64,000 nt of DNA from Pseudomonas frederiksbergensis (GCF_900105495.1 NZ_FNTF01000002.1:5844001-5908000), one strand, 5' to 3'; counted from the stretch's first letter, positions 33,042-44,456 are shown. The notes: generated by a model not told the origin, from the sequence alone. Numbers and translations are program-made.

Positions 33042-33380
33042 TCAAGGCATGGCGATGCAGCCACCTTCCTTCAGGCTGTGCACGACGCACACAACCCGCA
33101 CCAGCCCGGTGAAATTCTTGACCCCGCCGTGACGCAAATGCACCTCGCGGTCCACATGGGACAACAGCGCACTGACGGAACAGCAGTTGACCTTGGCCAT
33201 ATCATTCAAAATATCCCAGTACACCTGTTCAAGTCGCAAGCAGGTGGCGAAACCATTCAACCGCACTGATCGGGATAAAGGCTGGGCCAGGCCCATATCA
33301 AATTCGCTGACAAATGGATCGATCCTTATCTCCTTGACCGGACCGACCTGCCCCTCGCTTCTCCTGTCTTCGTCATCCAT
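33042..33380 (-). CDS. Ribbon-helix-helix domain protein
   Basis: 112-residue protein with a ribbon-helix-helix-like region near residues 35-100 (SRSVRLNGFATCLRLEQVYWD, then ILNDMAKVNCCSVSALLSHV). It resembles the RHH_4 family, which includes short DNA-binding proteins of unknown target. AAGGAG lies about ten bases before the ATG. A single gene, next to a 483-base gap. Confidence 0.8.
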   Translation of the reverse strand: MDDEDRRSEGQVGPVKEIRIDPFVSEFDMGLAQPLSRSVRLNGFATCLRLEQVYWDILNDMAKVNCCSVSALLSHVDREVHLRHGGVKNFTGLVRVVCVVHSLKEGGCIAMP

Positions 33381-33863
33381 TTCGTTGACACTCCTTAGCC
33401 ATCCTTGCCTTCTTTAAGAGCAATATCTGTTGCCCTATAGAAGCGCAGGCGCATAGGTATATCCAGATGACTTTATGACCATCAACGTAGGAGAAGCCAA
33501 CAATTGAAGGGCGATCATGGAGACCGTCCTAGGCCGGACGTTTTCCTACATAGTCAGACGCCATTTGACTAGCGCATAAGGGATTTAAAGAGACAGCAGA
33601 CCGCAGCACCTACATAGTTTTCTTATGGACGGGCATGCGCGACGGTCACCTGCGACAAATCGACTCTCAGAGCACCGCTGGACTGCCTGATTTGAGTAGC
33701 CGCAGGCTTTGCTGTTAAATAGGTAGTGTGTCGCTACCGCCTATTTTCCGGGGGCTGCGCATAGGCTGATACCGGGTACGTGTCCAACGCCTCCTATTGT
33801 TCTGAAGCGAACCGTGCTCAATCAGCTCTTCCTTGTGATCCGTCTTAACGTGAGTTACTCAAA
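33381..33863. other. 483-base gap with two adjacent hairpins
   Basis: I see no credible gene here. The right part is a probable promoter and leader for the membrane cold-shock gene. At 33722-33738 GGTAG-TGTGTCG-CTACC forms a hairpin, and directly after it GCCTAT (33739-33744) pairs with ATAGGC (33761-33766) around a GC-rich loop. CCGGG-containing runs on both sides might add further pairing. This could be a structured leader or a small RNA. Confidence 0.5.
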
Positions 33864-34466
33864 ATGTTGAAAATTGTCCACCTGCTAATGGGCGCAGCAG
33901 CCTTGCTGCTGTCCTTCATCCCTAGCCTGCGATCCGAAGCCGTACCTTACCTGCAACAACCTGATGCGCTGTACCTGGCCTTTTTCGGCCTGCTCAACCT
34001 CACCCTCGCTCCTGTTATCCCTTACTGGAACAAAGGCCCGCGTCATCAATTGCAAAACCTGGTCAGCGCCCTGCTGGTTCTGGCCGTCGTCCTGCAAACC
34101 CTGACGCTGCTCGCGCCAATGCCTGTCATTGCCGGTCAACCTGCCGTTCTGTTCAGCCTGGTCGCTGCCCTGATTGCCGTTCTTCTGCACCTGGCCATCA
34201 GCTTCTACAAATCTTCACCGGCCGCCGCCTCGCCAAGCTATGACATGAGCAACCGCGATACCGGTACCGTAAAGTGGTTCAACACATCCAAAGGCTTCGG
34301 CTTTATTTCCCGTGATTCCGGCGATGATATTTTCGTGCATTTCCGGGCCATTCGTGGCGAAGGTCACCGCGTCCTGGTCGAAGGCCAGCGTGTGGAGTTC
34401 TCCGTCATGAACCGCGACAAGGGCCTGCAAGCCGAAGATGTGATCGCCGCACTGCCGCGTCGCTGA
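33864..34466 (+). CDS. Membrane-anchored cold-shock domain protein
   Basis: 200-residue fusion: four hydrophobic helices (about residues 5-20, 36-54, 65-85 and 93-115) followed by a complete cold-shock domain (about 131-197) with RNP1 KGFGFI at 143-148 and RNP2 DIFVHF at 155-160. The domain would be displayed on the cytoplasmic side of the inner membrane if the N terminus is also inside. ATG at 34245 (Met128, [13 protein letters not shown]) could give a free cold-shock protein. The gene has a counterpart at the same place in P. aeruginosa, from memory. A strong terminator follows 13 bases later. Confidence 0.88.
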   Translation: MLKIVHLLMGAAALLLSFIPSLRSEAVPYLQQPDALYLAFFGLLNLTLAPVIPYWNKGPRHQLQNLVSALLVLAVVLQTLTLLAPMPVIAGQPAVLFSLVAALIAVLLHLAISFYKSSPAAASPSYDMSNRDTGTVKWFNTSKGFGFISRDSGDDIFVHFRAIRGEGHRVLVEGQRVEFSVMNRDKGLQAEDVIAALPRR

Positions 34467-34479
34467 TCCAAGGCTAAAA

Positions 34480-34517
34480 AAAAACCGCGAACAGCCAGGC
34501 TGTTCGCGGTTTTTTAT
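34480..34517. terminator. Bidirectional intrinsic terminator
   Basis: AAAACCGCGAACAG-CCAGG-CTGTTCGCGGTTTTTT has an A run left and a T run right. It can end both the cold-shock gene from the left and slyX from the right. Confidence 0.93.
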
Positions 34518-34527
34518 TGCGTGCCGT

Positions 34528-34734
34528 CTAGTAATGCGGTGGTGGCGCCTCTTCTTCGAACGTCTCGAACTGACCGGCCATTTCTTCTTGCCGCTTGAGC
34601 AATGCGGCCATTTGCAGCTGCAAGCGCTCCACTGCACGCTGCTGCGTCGCCAGCACATCGCTCAGTGCCTGGATGGTGTCATCCTGAAACGCCAGTTGGC
34701 TCTCCAGATCGGTAACGCGTTCTTCCAGGCTCAT
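34528..34734 (-). CDS. slyX: SlyX family protein
   Basis: 68-residue coiled-coil protein ([20 protein letters not shown] then [11 protein letters not shown]), ending in the family's characteristic PPPHY. Its role is not defined; it is often beside slyD in enterobacteria, but not here. It lies three bases past the HIT gene stop, so both form one operon. Confidence 0.93.
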   Translation of the reverse strand: MSLEERVTDLESQLAFQDDTIQALSDVLATQQRAVERLQLQMAALLKRQEEMAGQFETFEEEAPPPHY

Positions 34735-34737
34735 GAT

Positions 34738-35172
34738 TCAACCCTCCAGAAACGTAAAATCATCGGTCAATACCAGGCGCAACCGTTCGCGTATCAACGC
34801 GATCTGCTCCGAACCATAAGGTTTGGCCGGGTGTTTACCCCAGACCGGTGCCGGCCAGGCGGCGTCTTCACGCTTGCGCACTATCACATGCATGTGCAAC
34901 TGACTGACGACGTTACCCAGGGCCGCGACATTCAATTTGTCCGCGTCGAACGAGTCCTTGAGCATTTCCGCCAGTGCGGTCGTTTCCTGCCACAGCTGCT
35001 GTTGATCTGCGACATCCAACTGAAATATCTCACTGATATCCTCGCGTCGCGGCACCAGAATGAACCAGGGGTAGTTCGAATCATTGGACAGCAGCAACCG
35101 GCAGAGTGGGAAATCCCCGATCGGTAACGTGTCTTGTTGAAGCCGTGGATCTAGAACGAACACTGCGCGCAC
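34738..35172 (-). CDS. HIT-domain nucleotide-binding hydrolase/transferase
   Basis: 144-residue histidine-triad protein. The signature is VSQLHMHVIVR near residues 90-100, so the first of the three histidines is Gln, while the middle (catalytic) and last are kept. LSNDSNYPWFILVPR near 27-41 is the usual family opening. The substrate is unknown. Operon with slyX. ATG 35172 is used. Confidence 0.87.
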   Translation of the reverse strand: MRAVFVLDPRLQQDTLPIGDFPLCRLLLSNDSNYPWFILVPRREDISEIFQLDVADQQQLWQETTALAEMLKDSFDADKLNVAALGNVVSQLHMHVIVRKREDAAWPAPVWGKHPAKPYGSEQIALIRERLRLVLTDDFTFLEG

Positions 35173-36079
35173 TCCCGCCTGGTCATCAATTTCAGCTTAG
35201 CGTCCATTCCGAGAGACGGCGCACCAAGCGACAGGACGGCAGCATACCTGCGAACGCCGCCGGCTTCACGACGAACCATGGCCGAAGCCAACCCGAGAAA
35301 GCACAAACGACCAGCCACGCGCCCCGACATGAATCGTTTTCGATCAGGACGCACCATTACAGAACCAGCAACCACACAAAAAACGCCGAACTGACTGATA
35401 AACAACGACCCGTTCAATGTTGCCAAACGACCGCACTGTATGAATTCGGTACAGTGATTAAAATTTTTTGCACCAAAACCGCACAGCGCGTCTACGCTGA
35501 GTCGGTCAGGCATCCGCCATTTACTCACTGGTGGGGTGAACCGGTAACGTTTTGGGTTGTCATGCAGTCGGCCACAAGGGTGCAACACGACGCAAACCAT
35601 GGCGTCAAGCCCAAACAAAATATGGATGAACACCCCGGTTTTATGAGGTTTTTACAGCGACAGGCAGGCTTTCAGAAAAAAAACCGTCAGGATTCTGATT
35701 TGTGCACGTTTGTTGCATTCACACCCACATCGCCTTTAAAGCGTCCGCTGGAAGTGGACGCCTTAAGGCAAATAAAAACAGCGGCAGGGTTGCCCGATGG
35801 AGATTCAAGCGTTTCACCCAGGGACTCTTTTTACCGATGCTCAGGTCCTGGAAAACAACGCTAAAAGTTGTCAGTCCGCTTGCGTCGGGGCTGTAAATTT
35901 GCGACATCTACCAAGCTGTTTGCGACAGGGTCGTAAAGAAGCTGAAAGGTTAGATGCGCAAGTATCGCCAACATGGTCGGCGTGATATAAGTTTGCGCCG
36001 ACACAAAAAGAAAGAGCCGCCCAGATAATAAATCAGGTGGGACGGCAGTACTCTTCTAAAACCAAAGGAGCAAATCACG
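35173..36079. other. 907-base gap upstream of the porin gene
   Basis: I see no convincing gene: frames on both strands lack family features and ribosome sites. The region is poorer in GC than its surroundings around 35400-35480 and contains A/T runs, which suggests several promoter elements, including that of the HIT-slyX pair and that of the porin. ACCAAAGGAGCAAATCACG is the porin ribosome site. Confidence 0.5.
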
Positions 36080-37438
36080 ATGCGCGTGATGAAGTGGAGC
36101 ATGATCGCACTGGCAGTTGCAGCAGCAGCCAGTACTCAAATGGCTACGGCCGCACCTTTTGTAAGTGACCAGGCTGAAGCCAAAGGTTTTGTTGAAGACA
36201 GCTCGTTGAACTTGCTGGTTCGCAACTACTACTTCAACCGTGATAACAAAGATGGCGCCAACGACCAGAAAGACTGGACCCAAGGTCTTTGGGGCAACTA
36301 CAGCTCCGGTTACACTCAGGGCCTGATCGGCGTCGGCGTCGATGCGTTCGGTTACCTGGCAATCAAGCTGGACGGTGGCGATGGCACCGGCGGCACCGGC
36401 AACATGAGCCGTAGCGACACCCGAAATGCCAGCGGTTATCGCGAAGTCAACGACAGCCAGGGCAAAGCCGGCGGCGCCGTTAAATTCCGCGTATCCAAAA
36501 CCGAGCTGAAAGTCGGTGAGATGCAGCCAAGCACTGCTCCAGTGTTCGCTGTTGGTGGCTCCCGCATCCTTCCTCAAACTGCCAGCGGTATCCAACTGCA
36601 AAGCAGCGAAATCAAAGACCTCGACCTCGAAGCTGGTCACTTCTACTCGGCTTCCAGCCAGGACAAGAACGCCAGCGATGGCGGCCTGTACGCAACCTAT
36701 GCGAACTTCAGCGATGGTGAAGAAGCCAACAAGATCGACTATTTCGGCGGCAAGTATGGTTTCACTGACAACCTGAGCGCCTCGCTTTATGGTGCCAAGC
36801 TCGAAGACATCTGGAACCAGTACTACGCGAATTTGAACTACACCCTTCCGCTGACTGACAGTCAGTCGATCAACTTCGACGGTAACATCTACAACACCCA
36901 AGACACCGGTGACGCTAAAGTAGGCGATATCAGCAACACCACCTACTCGCTGGCCGCGGCTTACTCGTTCCTGAAGGCGCACACCATCACCCTGGGCTTC
37001 CAGAAGGTCAACGGTGATACTCCGTTCGACTACATCGGGGTGGGCAAAAACAACCGTGGTGGCGACTCGATTTTCCTCGCCAACTCCATCCAGTACTCCG
37101 ACTTCAACGGTCCTAACGAGAAATCGGCACAAATCCGTTACGACCTGAAAATGGCTGAATACGGCGTTCCTGGTCTGAGCTTCATGACCCGTTACGTAAA
37201 AGGTTGGGACATCGACGGCACCAACACTCCAACAAACAGCGCTTACGCTGGTATGTACGGTGCAGACGGCAAGCACAACGAAACCAACTTCGAAGCCAAG
37301 TACGTTGTACAGAACGGCCCAGCGAAAGACCTGTCCTTCCGTATCCGTCAGGCATGGCACTTCGCTAACAGCGACCAAGGTGAAGGCGATATCAAAGAGT
37401 TCCGTCTGATCGTTGACTACCCGCTGTCGATCTTGTAA
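36080..37438 (+). CDS. oprD: OprD-family outer-membrane porin
   Basis: 452-residue 18-stranded specific porin. A signal peptide ends near residue 25 (QMATAAPF). The body shows the family's SSLNLLVRNYYFNRD near 40-55, QGLIGVGVDAFGYLAIKLDGG near 95-115, GEMQPSTAPVF near 155 and the C-terminal EFRLIVDYPLSIL. In Pseudomonas, OprD-family channels take up basic amino acids, peptides or aromatic acids; the exact substrate is not readable from the sequence. The symbol rests on position beside HIT-slyX. It uses strongly biased codons, in line with high expression. Confidence 0.92.
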   Translation: MRVMKWSMIALAVAAAASTQMATAAPFVSDQAEAKGFVEDSSLNLLVRNYYFNRDNKDGANDQKDWTQGLWGNYSSGYTQGLIGVGVDAFGYLAIKLDGGDGTGGTGNMSRSDTRNASGYREVNDSQGKAGGAVKFRVSKTELKVGEMQPSTAPVFAVGGSRILPQTASGIQLQSSEIKDLDLEAGHFYSASSQDKNASDGGLYATYANFSDGEEANKIDYFGGKYGFTDNLSASLYGAKLEDIWNQYYANLNYTLPLTDSQSINFDGNIYNTQDTGDAKVGDISNTTYSLAAAYSFLKAHTITLGFQKVNGDTPFDYIGVGKNNRGGDSIFLANSIQYSDFNGPNEKSAQIRYDLKMAEYGVPGLSFMTRYVKGWDIDGTNTPTNSAYAGMYGADGKHNETNFEAKYVVQNGPAKDLSFRIRQAWHFANSDQGEGDIKEFRLIVDYPLSIL

Positions 37439-37471
37439 TCGCAAGCAGTTAATTTGCGGTAACAAACAAAA

Positions 37472-37498
37472 GGCCCATCTTCGGATGGGCCTTTTTTA
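37472..37498 (+). terminator. Intrinsic terminator of the porin gene
   Basis: GGCCCATC-TTCG-GATGGGCC followed by TTTTTT, 33 bases after the stop. The UUCG tetraloop gives exceptional stability. Confidence 0.95.
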
Positions 37499-37580
37499 TT
37501 GGCTACAACTCAGCATTTAAATGATCGACTTTTTCCAGAACATGCCTGACCCAACAGTCAGGCATTGTTCGAAGGATCAA

Positions 37581-40106
<2,526 letters not shown>

Positions 40107-40142
40107 GCAGCGGCTACGCTGGCCACTTGTTCCTTTTCAGCG

Positions 40143-42188
40143 ATGAACCAGATGCCATTGCGCCAGCGCCTTGAAAACCTTCCGGTCGGCCAGAAATTGC
40201 TGGCCGCCCTGCTGGTGCTGTTGACCACCGTCCTGCTGGTCGCCAACCTGACCTTTATCAGCGCTGCGTACTACATCTCCCAGGAAAGCATGGCACCTCA
40301 GGCCTTGCAGACCATCGGCCGCCTGGTGTCCAACCCCAGCCTGGTGTCCGAAGCCTTGCAGTCACCGCAAAGCGCCGAACGCCTGCTCAATGAACTCAAC
40401 AGCTATTCACCGCTGCGTGCGGCGGCTCTTTACGACGGCAAGGGCGAGCGCCTGGCGCAGTTGCAGCATGGCGAGAAGCTGAACCTGCCAACGCGTTTTC
40501 GGCACATTGAAGCCTGGCAAGCCACGGAGTTTCGCAGCAATCAAATCATCACCCTGCCCCGCCCTGGCACCGCGCCTGGCCACCTGTTACTGGTCGCCAG
40601 CAGCGAACTGCCGATGGCGTTCTACACCGGGACCCTGACCGCGAGTCTCGGGATTCTGATCTTCAGTGTGCTGTTGTGGCTGGTGATTGCCCGACAAATC
40701 AAGCGCCTGATCACCCAGCCGATTCACCAACTCGAAGAGTTGTCCCGGCAAGTAACCCGGGAAGAGAACTACGCCCTGCGCGCCTCCCGCGGCAACCATG
40801 ATGAAATCGGCAGCCTCGCCGAAGCGTTCAACACCATGCTCTCGCGGATCGAAGCCCGGGAGCAGCAACTCAAGCGCGCCCGGGACGATTCCCAGGCGGC
40901 CTATGATCAGGCTCAGGGCCTGGCCGAAGAAACCCGTCATACCAATCGCAAGCTGGAACTCGAAGTTCAGGTGCGCAGCAAGATCGAGAAGAAGCTCACC
41001 GGTTTCCAGAACTACCTCAACAGCATCATCGACTCCATGCCCTCGGCGCTGATCGCCCTTGATGAACAGCTCTATGTGACGCAGTGGAATCAGGAGGCCA
41101 GCGCCCTCTCCGGCACGCGCCTCGACGAGGCCTTGAACCAGCCGATCTTCCTGGCCTTCGAACCACTCAAGCCGTTTCTGCCGCAACTCAAGCAAACCGT
41201 CGAGCAGCATACGGTGGCCAAGATCGAACGTGTCACCTGGTTCAAGGACGAAGAACCCAGGCATTACGCCCTGACGTTCTACCCGCTGATGGGTGGCGCC
41301 GGGCGCGGTGTGGTGATCCGGATCGACGACATCACTCAACGTCTGTCGCTGGAAGAAATGATGGTGCAGTCGGAAAAAATGCTCTCGGTCGGCGGCCTCG
41401 CCGCGGGCATGGCTCATGAGATCAACAACCCGTTAGGCGCGATCCTGCACAACGTGCAAAACATTCGCCGACGCCTTTCGCCTGAGCTGCCGAAGAATCT
41501 CGAGCAAGCCGAGCAAATCGGGGTCACGCTGGAAACGGTCAACAAATACCTGCAAGCGCGGGAAGTGCCGCAGTTGCTCGACGGCATTCAACAGGCGGGC
41601 GCCCGGGCGGCAAAAATTGTCACGCACATGCTCAGTTTCAGCCGTCGCAGTACCCGGCAAATGGCCCCCTGCGACCTGCCGGCGTTGATCGATCAGGCAG
41701 TGGAAATCGCCAGCAACGACTTCGACCTGGCGATCGGTTTCGACTTCAAGGGCCAGGCGATCATTCGTCAGTTCGATCCAGCGTTGGGCCCGGTACCCGG
41801 GACCGCCAACGAATTGGAGCAAGTACTGCTCAACCTGTTGAAAAACGCCGCTCAGGCGATTCACCAGCGTGAAGACGACCGCGAGCCGGGACGGATCATT
41901 CTGCGTACCAAACTGAATCCACCCTGGGCGGAAATCCAGGTGGAGGACAACGGCATCGGCATGAGCGAGAGCGTGCGCAAACGCACTTTCGAACCGTTCT
42001 TCACCACCAAGGAAATCGGTCAGGGCACAGGCCTTGGCCTGTCGGTCTCGTATTTCATCATCACCAACAACCACAAAGGCCAGATGGAAGTGCAATCGAC
42101 GCCGGGCCAAGGCACCTGTTTCACCTTGCGCCTGCCGTTGTCGGGCACGCCGGTGGTCTCTCAAGAACTCAATCAGCTGTCGAGGTAA
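40143..42188 (+). CDS. Orphan membrane sensor histidine kinase
   Basis: 681-residue sensor kinase: TM1 near residues 20-42, a periplasmic sensor of about 115 residues, TM2 near 163-188, HAMP (about 190-245), coiled coil, PAS domain (about 290-405, FQNYLNSIIDSMPSALIALDE), HisKA with the phosphoacceptor His425 in MAHEINNPLG, and an HATPase domain (N box LLNLLKNAAQAI, DNGIGMSE, GTGLGLSVSY). It resembles NtrB-like and C4-dicarboxylate (DctB-like) kinases. No response regulator is adjacent; the next gene, two bases on, is a cobalamin adenosyltransferase. Signal and partner are unknown. Confidence 0.92.
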   Translation: MNQMPLRQRLENLPVGQKLLAALLVLLTTVLLVANLTFISAAYYISQESMAPQALQTIGRLVSNPSLVSEALQSPQSAERLLNELNSYSPLRAAALYDGKGERLAQLQHGEKLNLPTRFRHIEAWQATEFRSNQIITLPRPGTAPGHLLLVASSELPMAFYTGTLTASLGILIFSVLLWLVIARQIKRLITQPIHQLEELSRQVTREENYALRASRGNHDEIGSLAEAFNTMLSRIEAREQQLKRARDDSQAAYDQAQGLAEETRHTNRKLELEVQVRSKIEKKLTGFQNYLNSIIDSMPSALIALDEQLYVTQWNQEASALSGTRLDEALNQPIFLAFEPLKPFLPQLKQTVEQHTVAKIERVTWFKDEEPRHYALTFYPLMGGAGRGVVIRIDDITQRLSLEEMMVQSEKMLSVGGLAAGMAHEINNPLGAILHNVQNIRRRLSPELPKNLEQAEQIGVTLETVNKYLQAREVPQLLDGIQQAGARAAKIVTHMLSFSRRSTRQMAPCDLPALIDQAVEIASNDFDLAIGFDFKGQAIIRQFDPALGPVPGTANELEQVLLNLLKNAAQAIHQREDDREPGRIILRTKLNPPWAEIQVEDNGIGMSESVRKRTFEPFFTTKEIGQGTGLGLSVSYFIITNNHKGQMEVQSTPGQGTCFTLRLPLSGTPVVSQELNQLSR

Positions 42189-42190
42189 CC

Positions 42191-42772
42191 ATGGGTTTTC
42201 GTTTGTCGAAGATTTACACCCGCACTGGCGACAAAGGCGAAACCGGGCTCGGCGATGGCCGCCGGGTGCCAAAGGACCATCCGCGGATCGAAGCCATTGG
42301 CGAGGTCGATACGCTGAACAGTCAGGTGGGTGTGCTATTGGCCGGGTTGGCGGCGGAAAGTGGCGAGTATCCGGGCTTGAACGAAGTCATCGAGGTTTTG
42401 GCGCCTTGCCAGCATCGGTTGTTCGACTTGGGCGGTGAGTTGGCGATGCCGGTGTATCAAGCACTGAACACGGCAGAAGTCGAACGGCTGGAAGCCGCGA
42501 TCGATGTGTGGAATGAAGAGCTGGGACCGCTGGAGAATTTCATTTTGCCAGGTGGCTCGGCGCTGATTGCCCAGGCTCATGTGTGCAGATGTCTGGCGCG
42601 CAGTGCCGAGCGGCGGTGTCAGCATTTGAATGCAGTCGAACCGTTGGCCGGGGTTGGGTTGGCGTATATCAATCGATTGTCGGACTTGTTGTTTGTGGTG
42701 GCACGGTTGATTGCCAAGCGGCAGGGGATTGCCGAGATTTTGTGGCAGCCTGCGGCGAAACCCTCTAACTGA
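42191..42772 (+). CDS. PduO-type corrinoid adenosyltransferase
   Basis: 193-residue ATP:cob(I)alamin adenosyltransferase that makes adenosylcobalamin. The ATP-binding N terminus is KIYTRTGDKGETGLGDG near residues 7-23 and the active-site segment FILPGGSALIAQAHVCRCLARSAERR near 116-141. The ATG lies two bases after the kinase stop, so the pair is probably co-transcribed. The TGA stop is the first three bases of the next palindromic repeat. Confidence 0.92.
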   Translation: MGFRLSKIYTRTGDKGETGLGDGRRVPKDHPRIEAIGEVDTLNSQVGVLLAGLAAESGEYPGLNEVIEVLAPCQHRLFDLGGELAMPVYQALNTAEVERLEAAIDVWNEELGPLENFILPGGSALIAQAHVCRCLARSAERRCQHLNAVEPLAGVGLAYINRLSDLLFVVARLIAKRQGIAEILWQPAAKPSN

Positions 42773-42877
42773 TCGTTCCCACGCTCTGCGTGGGAATGCA
42801 GCAAGGGACGCTCCGCGTCCCAAGAGCGGACGCAGAGCGTCCGGGGATGCATTCCCACGCAGAGCGTGGGAACGATC
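42770..42877. repeat. Compound palindromic repeat (family B), full copy
   Basis: The outer arms TGATCGTTCCCACGCTC and GAGCGTGGGAACGATC flank four inner palindromes (GCGTGGG, GGACGCTCCGCGTCC, GGACGCAGAGCGTCC, CCCACGC). The first three bases are the stop codon of the adenosyltransferase. Confidence 0.9.
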
Positions 42878-42882
42878 GGGTG

Positions 42883-43827
42883 CTACGCCTCAGGCCAAAA
42901 CGCCCGGATCCCCGCCGCACCTTGTGCGCCCGCTTCCCAGGCTTTCTGAAGATCCGCCGGGCCAACACCTCCGAGCAAGAACACCGGTTTGCTGAAACCT
43001 TCGATCAACGCGCGAGCCTGTTCCCAACCCAGCGGCTGAGCTCCCGGATGAGTCAGGGTCGGTTGCACCGGTGACAGGGTCACGAAATCTACCCCCATCT
43101 CCTCGGCCAACGCCAGTTCTTCAGCGTTATGGCAGGACGCCGCCAGCCAGCGCGACGCCGGTAGCGGGCGGCCAGCCGCCGCGTATTTGCGCAGCTGCGC
43201 GGAGGTGATGTGCCAACCGGCCGACGGGAAATCTCCCAGCCACTCGAACGGCCCCTTGATCATCAACTGCGCCTTGCCCGCACACAGCCCCGCCGCGTCC
43301 ACCGCCAGATCACGGTACTTCGGATCGTAGCCGTTGGGTGCCCGCAACTGGATCAGCTTGATGCCGCCGGCAATGGCTTTTTGAATTCCGCGCAGCAAGG
43401 CTGGGGTTTCCAGGTCGTCCGGGGTAATCAAATACTGCGCGGGTAACCGTGCAGCCGCGACAATCGGCTGGTTGGCGGCCGGGAACTCGTAGCTCAGCAG
43501 ATCCCGAGGCGCGACCCATTCCAACGGTTGGCCTTCGGCGCCGTGCGGTTCGCCGGTAAAGGCCGACACTTCCCAAACGTCCAGTAACACTTGCTTGTCC
43601 GGGTAATCGTGCCGCACCTTGATCAGCGGGCGAGCCACGTTGACCACAATGCCCAACTCTTCGTGCAGCTCGCGAGCCAGGGCGGTTTCAACGGATTCGT
43701 CGGCCTCGACCTTGCCACCGGGAAATTCCCACAAACCACCCTGATGCTGGGTGTCGGCACGGCGGGCAATGAGGATCTTGCCACTGCCATCGCGAATGAC
43801 AGCGGCGGCTACGTGTACTCGCTTCAC
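42883..43827 (-). CDS. Nudix hydrolase / TMP-synthase-like fusion protein
   Basis: 314-residue two-domain protein. The N-terminal MutT-like Nudix domain (about residues 1-130) has the complete box GGKVEADESVETALARELHE followed by ELGI and would clear damaged nucleotides. The C-terminal half (about 140-314) is a ThiE/TenI-like barrel. Its TMP-synthase loops are altered: IQLRAP near 170 keeps only part of the family motif and MIKGPF replaces the diphosphate-binding segment, so thiamine-phosphate synthesis is doubtful. GTG 43827 is chosen for the GGAGG upstream and its GTGA overlap with the GST stop. The same fusion occurs in other pseudomonads beside argJ. Confidence 0.9.
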   Translation of the reverse strand: MKRVHVAAAVIRDGSGKILIARRADTQHQGGLWEFPGGKVEADESVETALARELHEELGIVVNVARPLIKVRHDYPDKQVLLDVWEVSAFTGEPHGAEGQPLEWVAPRDLLSYEFPAANQPIVAAARLPAQYLITPDDLETPALLRGIQKAIAGGIKLIQLRAPNGYDPKYRDLAVDAAGLCAGKAQLMIKGPFEWLGDFPSAGWHITSAQLRKYAAAGRPLPASRWLAASCHNAEELALAEEMGVDFVTLSPVQPTLTHPGAQPLGWEQARALIEGFSKPVFLLGGVGPADLQKAWEAGAQGAAGIRAFWPEA

Positions 43828-44456
43828 TGCCCGACCTCCTCCAGACCTGCCTTCTGCCAAGCCTTGAAGGCTGGCCATTGGCAGATGGTTTCGACGTAGG
43901 CCGCGTCCGCTGCGGGCAGCCTCACCTGATAGGTGCGCAGGCGTACGGCGATCGGTGCGAAGAAGGCATCCGCCAGGGTCGCGCCGCCAAACAGGAACGG
44001 ACCGGTTTCGGTGGCGGCTGCCCGGCACTCGGCCCACAACGCCAACATGCGCTCGATGTCAGCCTGGACGTCAGCCGGTACCGGCGACAGCGCAGCGTCG
44101 TGACTCAAGTCGAATGGCATGTTGCCGCGCATGGCGAAGAAACCGCTGTGCATCTGCGCGCAGGCCGATCGCGCCTGGGCGCGGGCGGCGGTGTCTTTGG
44201 GCCAGAGGCCGGCGTCGGGGAACTGCTCTGCCAGATACTCGGCAATCGCCAGGGAGTCGGCGATGGTGCCGTGTTCGGTTTTCAGCAATGGGACTTTTGC
44301 AGTCGGCGAGTGCTTGAGCAGACGCTCACGCGTATCCGGCTGGTTCAGCTTGATCAGTTCTTCGGTGTAGGGGGCGCCGGCCAGGTCGAGGGCCAATGCG
44401 CCGCGCAGGGACCAGGAGGAATGCAGTTTGTCGCCGATGATCAGGTGCAAGCTCAT
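43824..44456 (-). CDS. Glutathione S-transferase family protein
   Basis: 210-residue GST: a thioredoxin-like N-terminal domain (SLHLIIGDKLHSSWSLRGALAL, then PLLKTEHGTIADSLAIAEYL near residues 53-72) and an all-helical C-terminal domain. Ser13/Ser14 in HSSWSLR are candidate glutathione-activating residues. ATG 44456 matches the conserved N terminus. It is translationally coupled to the fusion gene below by a four-base overlap. The substrate is unknown. Confidence 0.9.
   Translation of the reverse strand: MSLHLIIGDKLHSSWSLRGALALDLAGAPYTEELIKLNQPDTRERLLKHSPTAKVPLLKTEHGTIADSLAIAEYLAEQFPDAGLWPKDTAARAQARSACAQMHSGFFAMRGNMPFDLSHDAALSPVPADVQADIERMLALWAECRAAATETGPFLFGGATLADAFFAPIAVRLRTYQVRLPAADAAYVETICQWPAFKAWQKAGLEEVGQ

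Noticed and set aside
35106..35864. 252-residue plus-strand frame, and a 160-residue minus-strand frame at 35151-35633
   Set aside because: Neither shows family features, codon bias or a ribosome site; they lie in the long gap upstream of the porin.
36056..37465. 469-residue minus-strand frame opposite the porin
   Set aside because: It is a shadow frame: the porin has a signal peptide and beta-strand pattern, this one has none.
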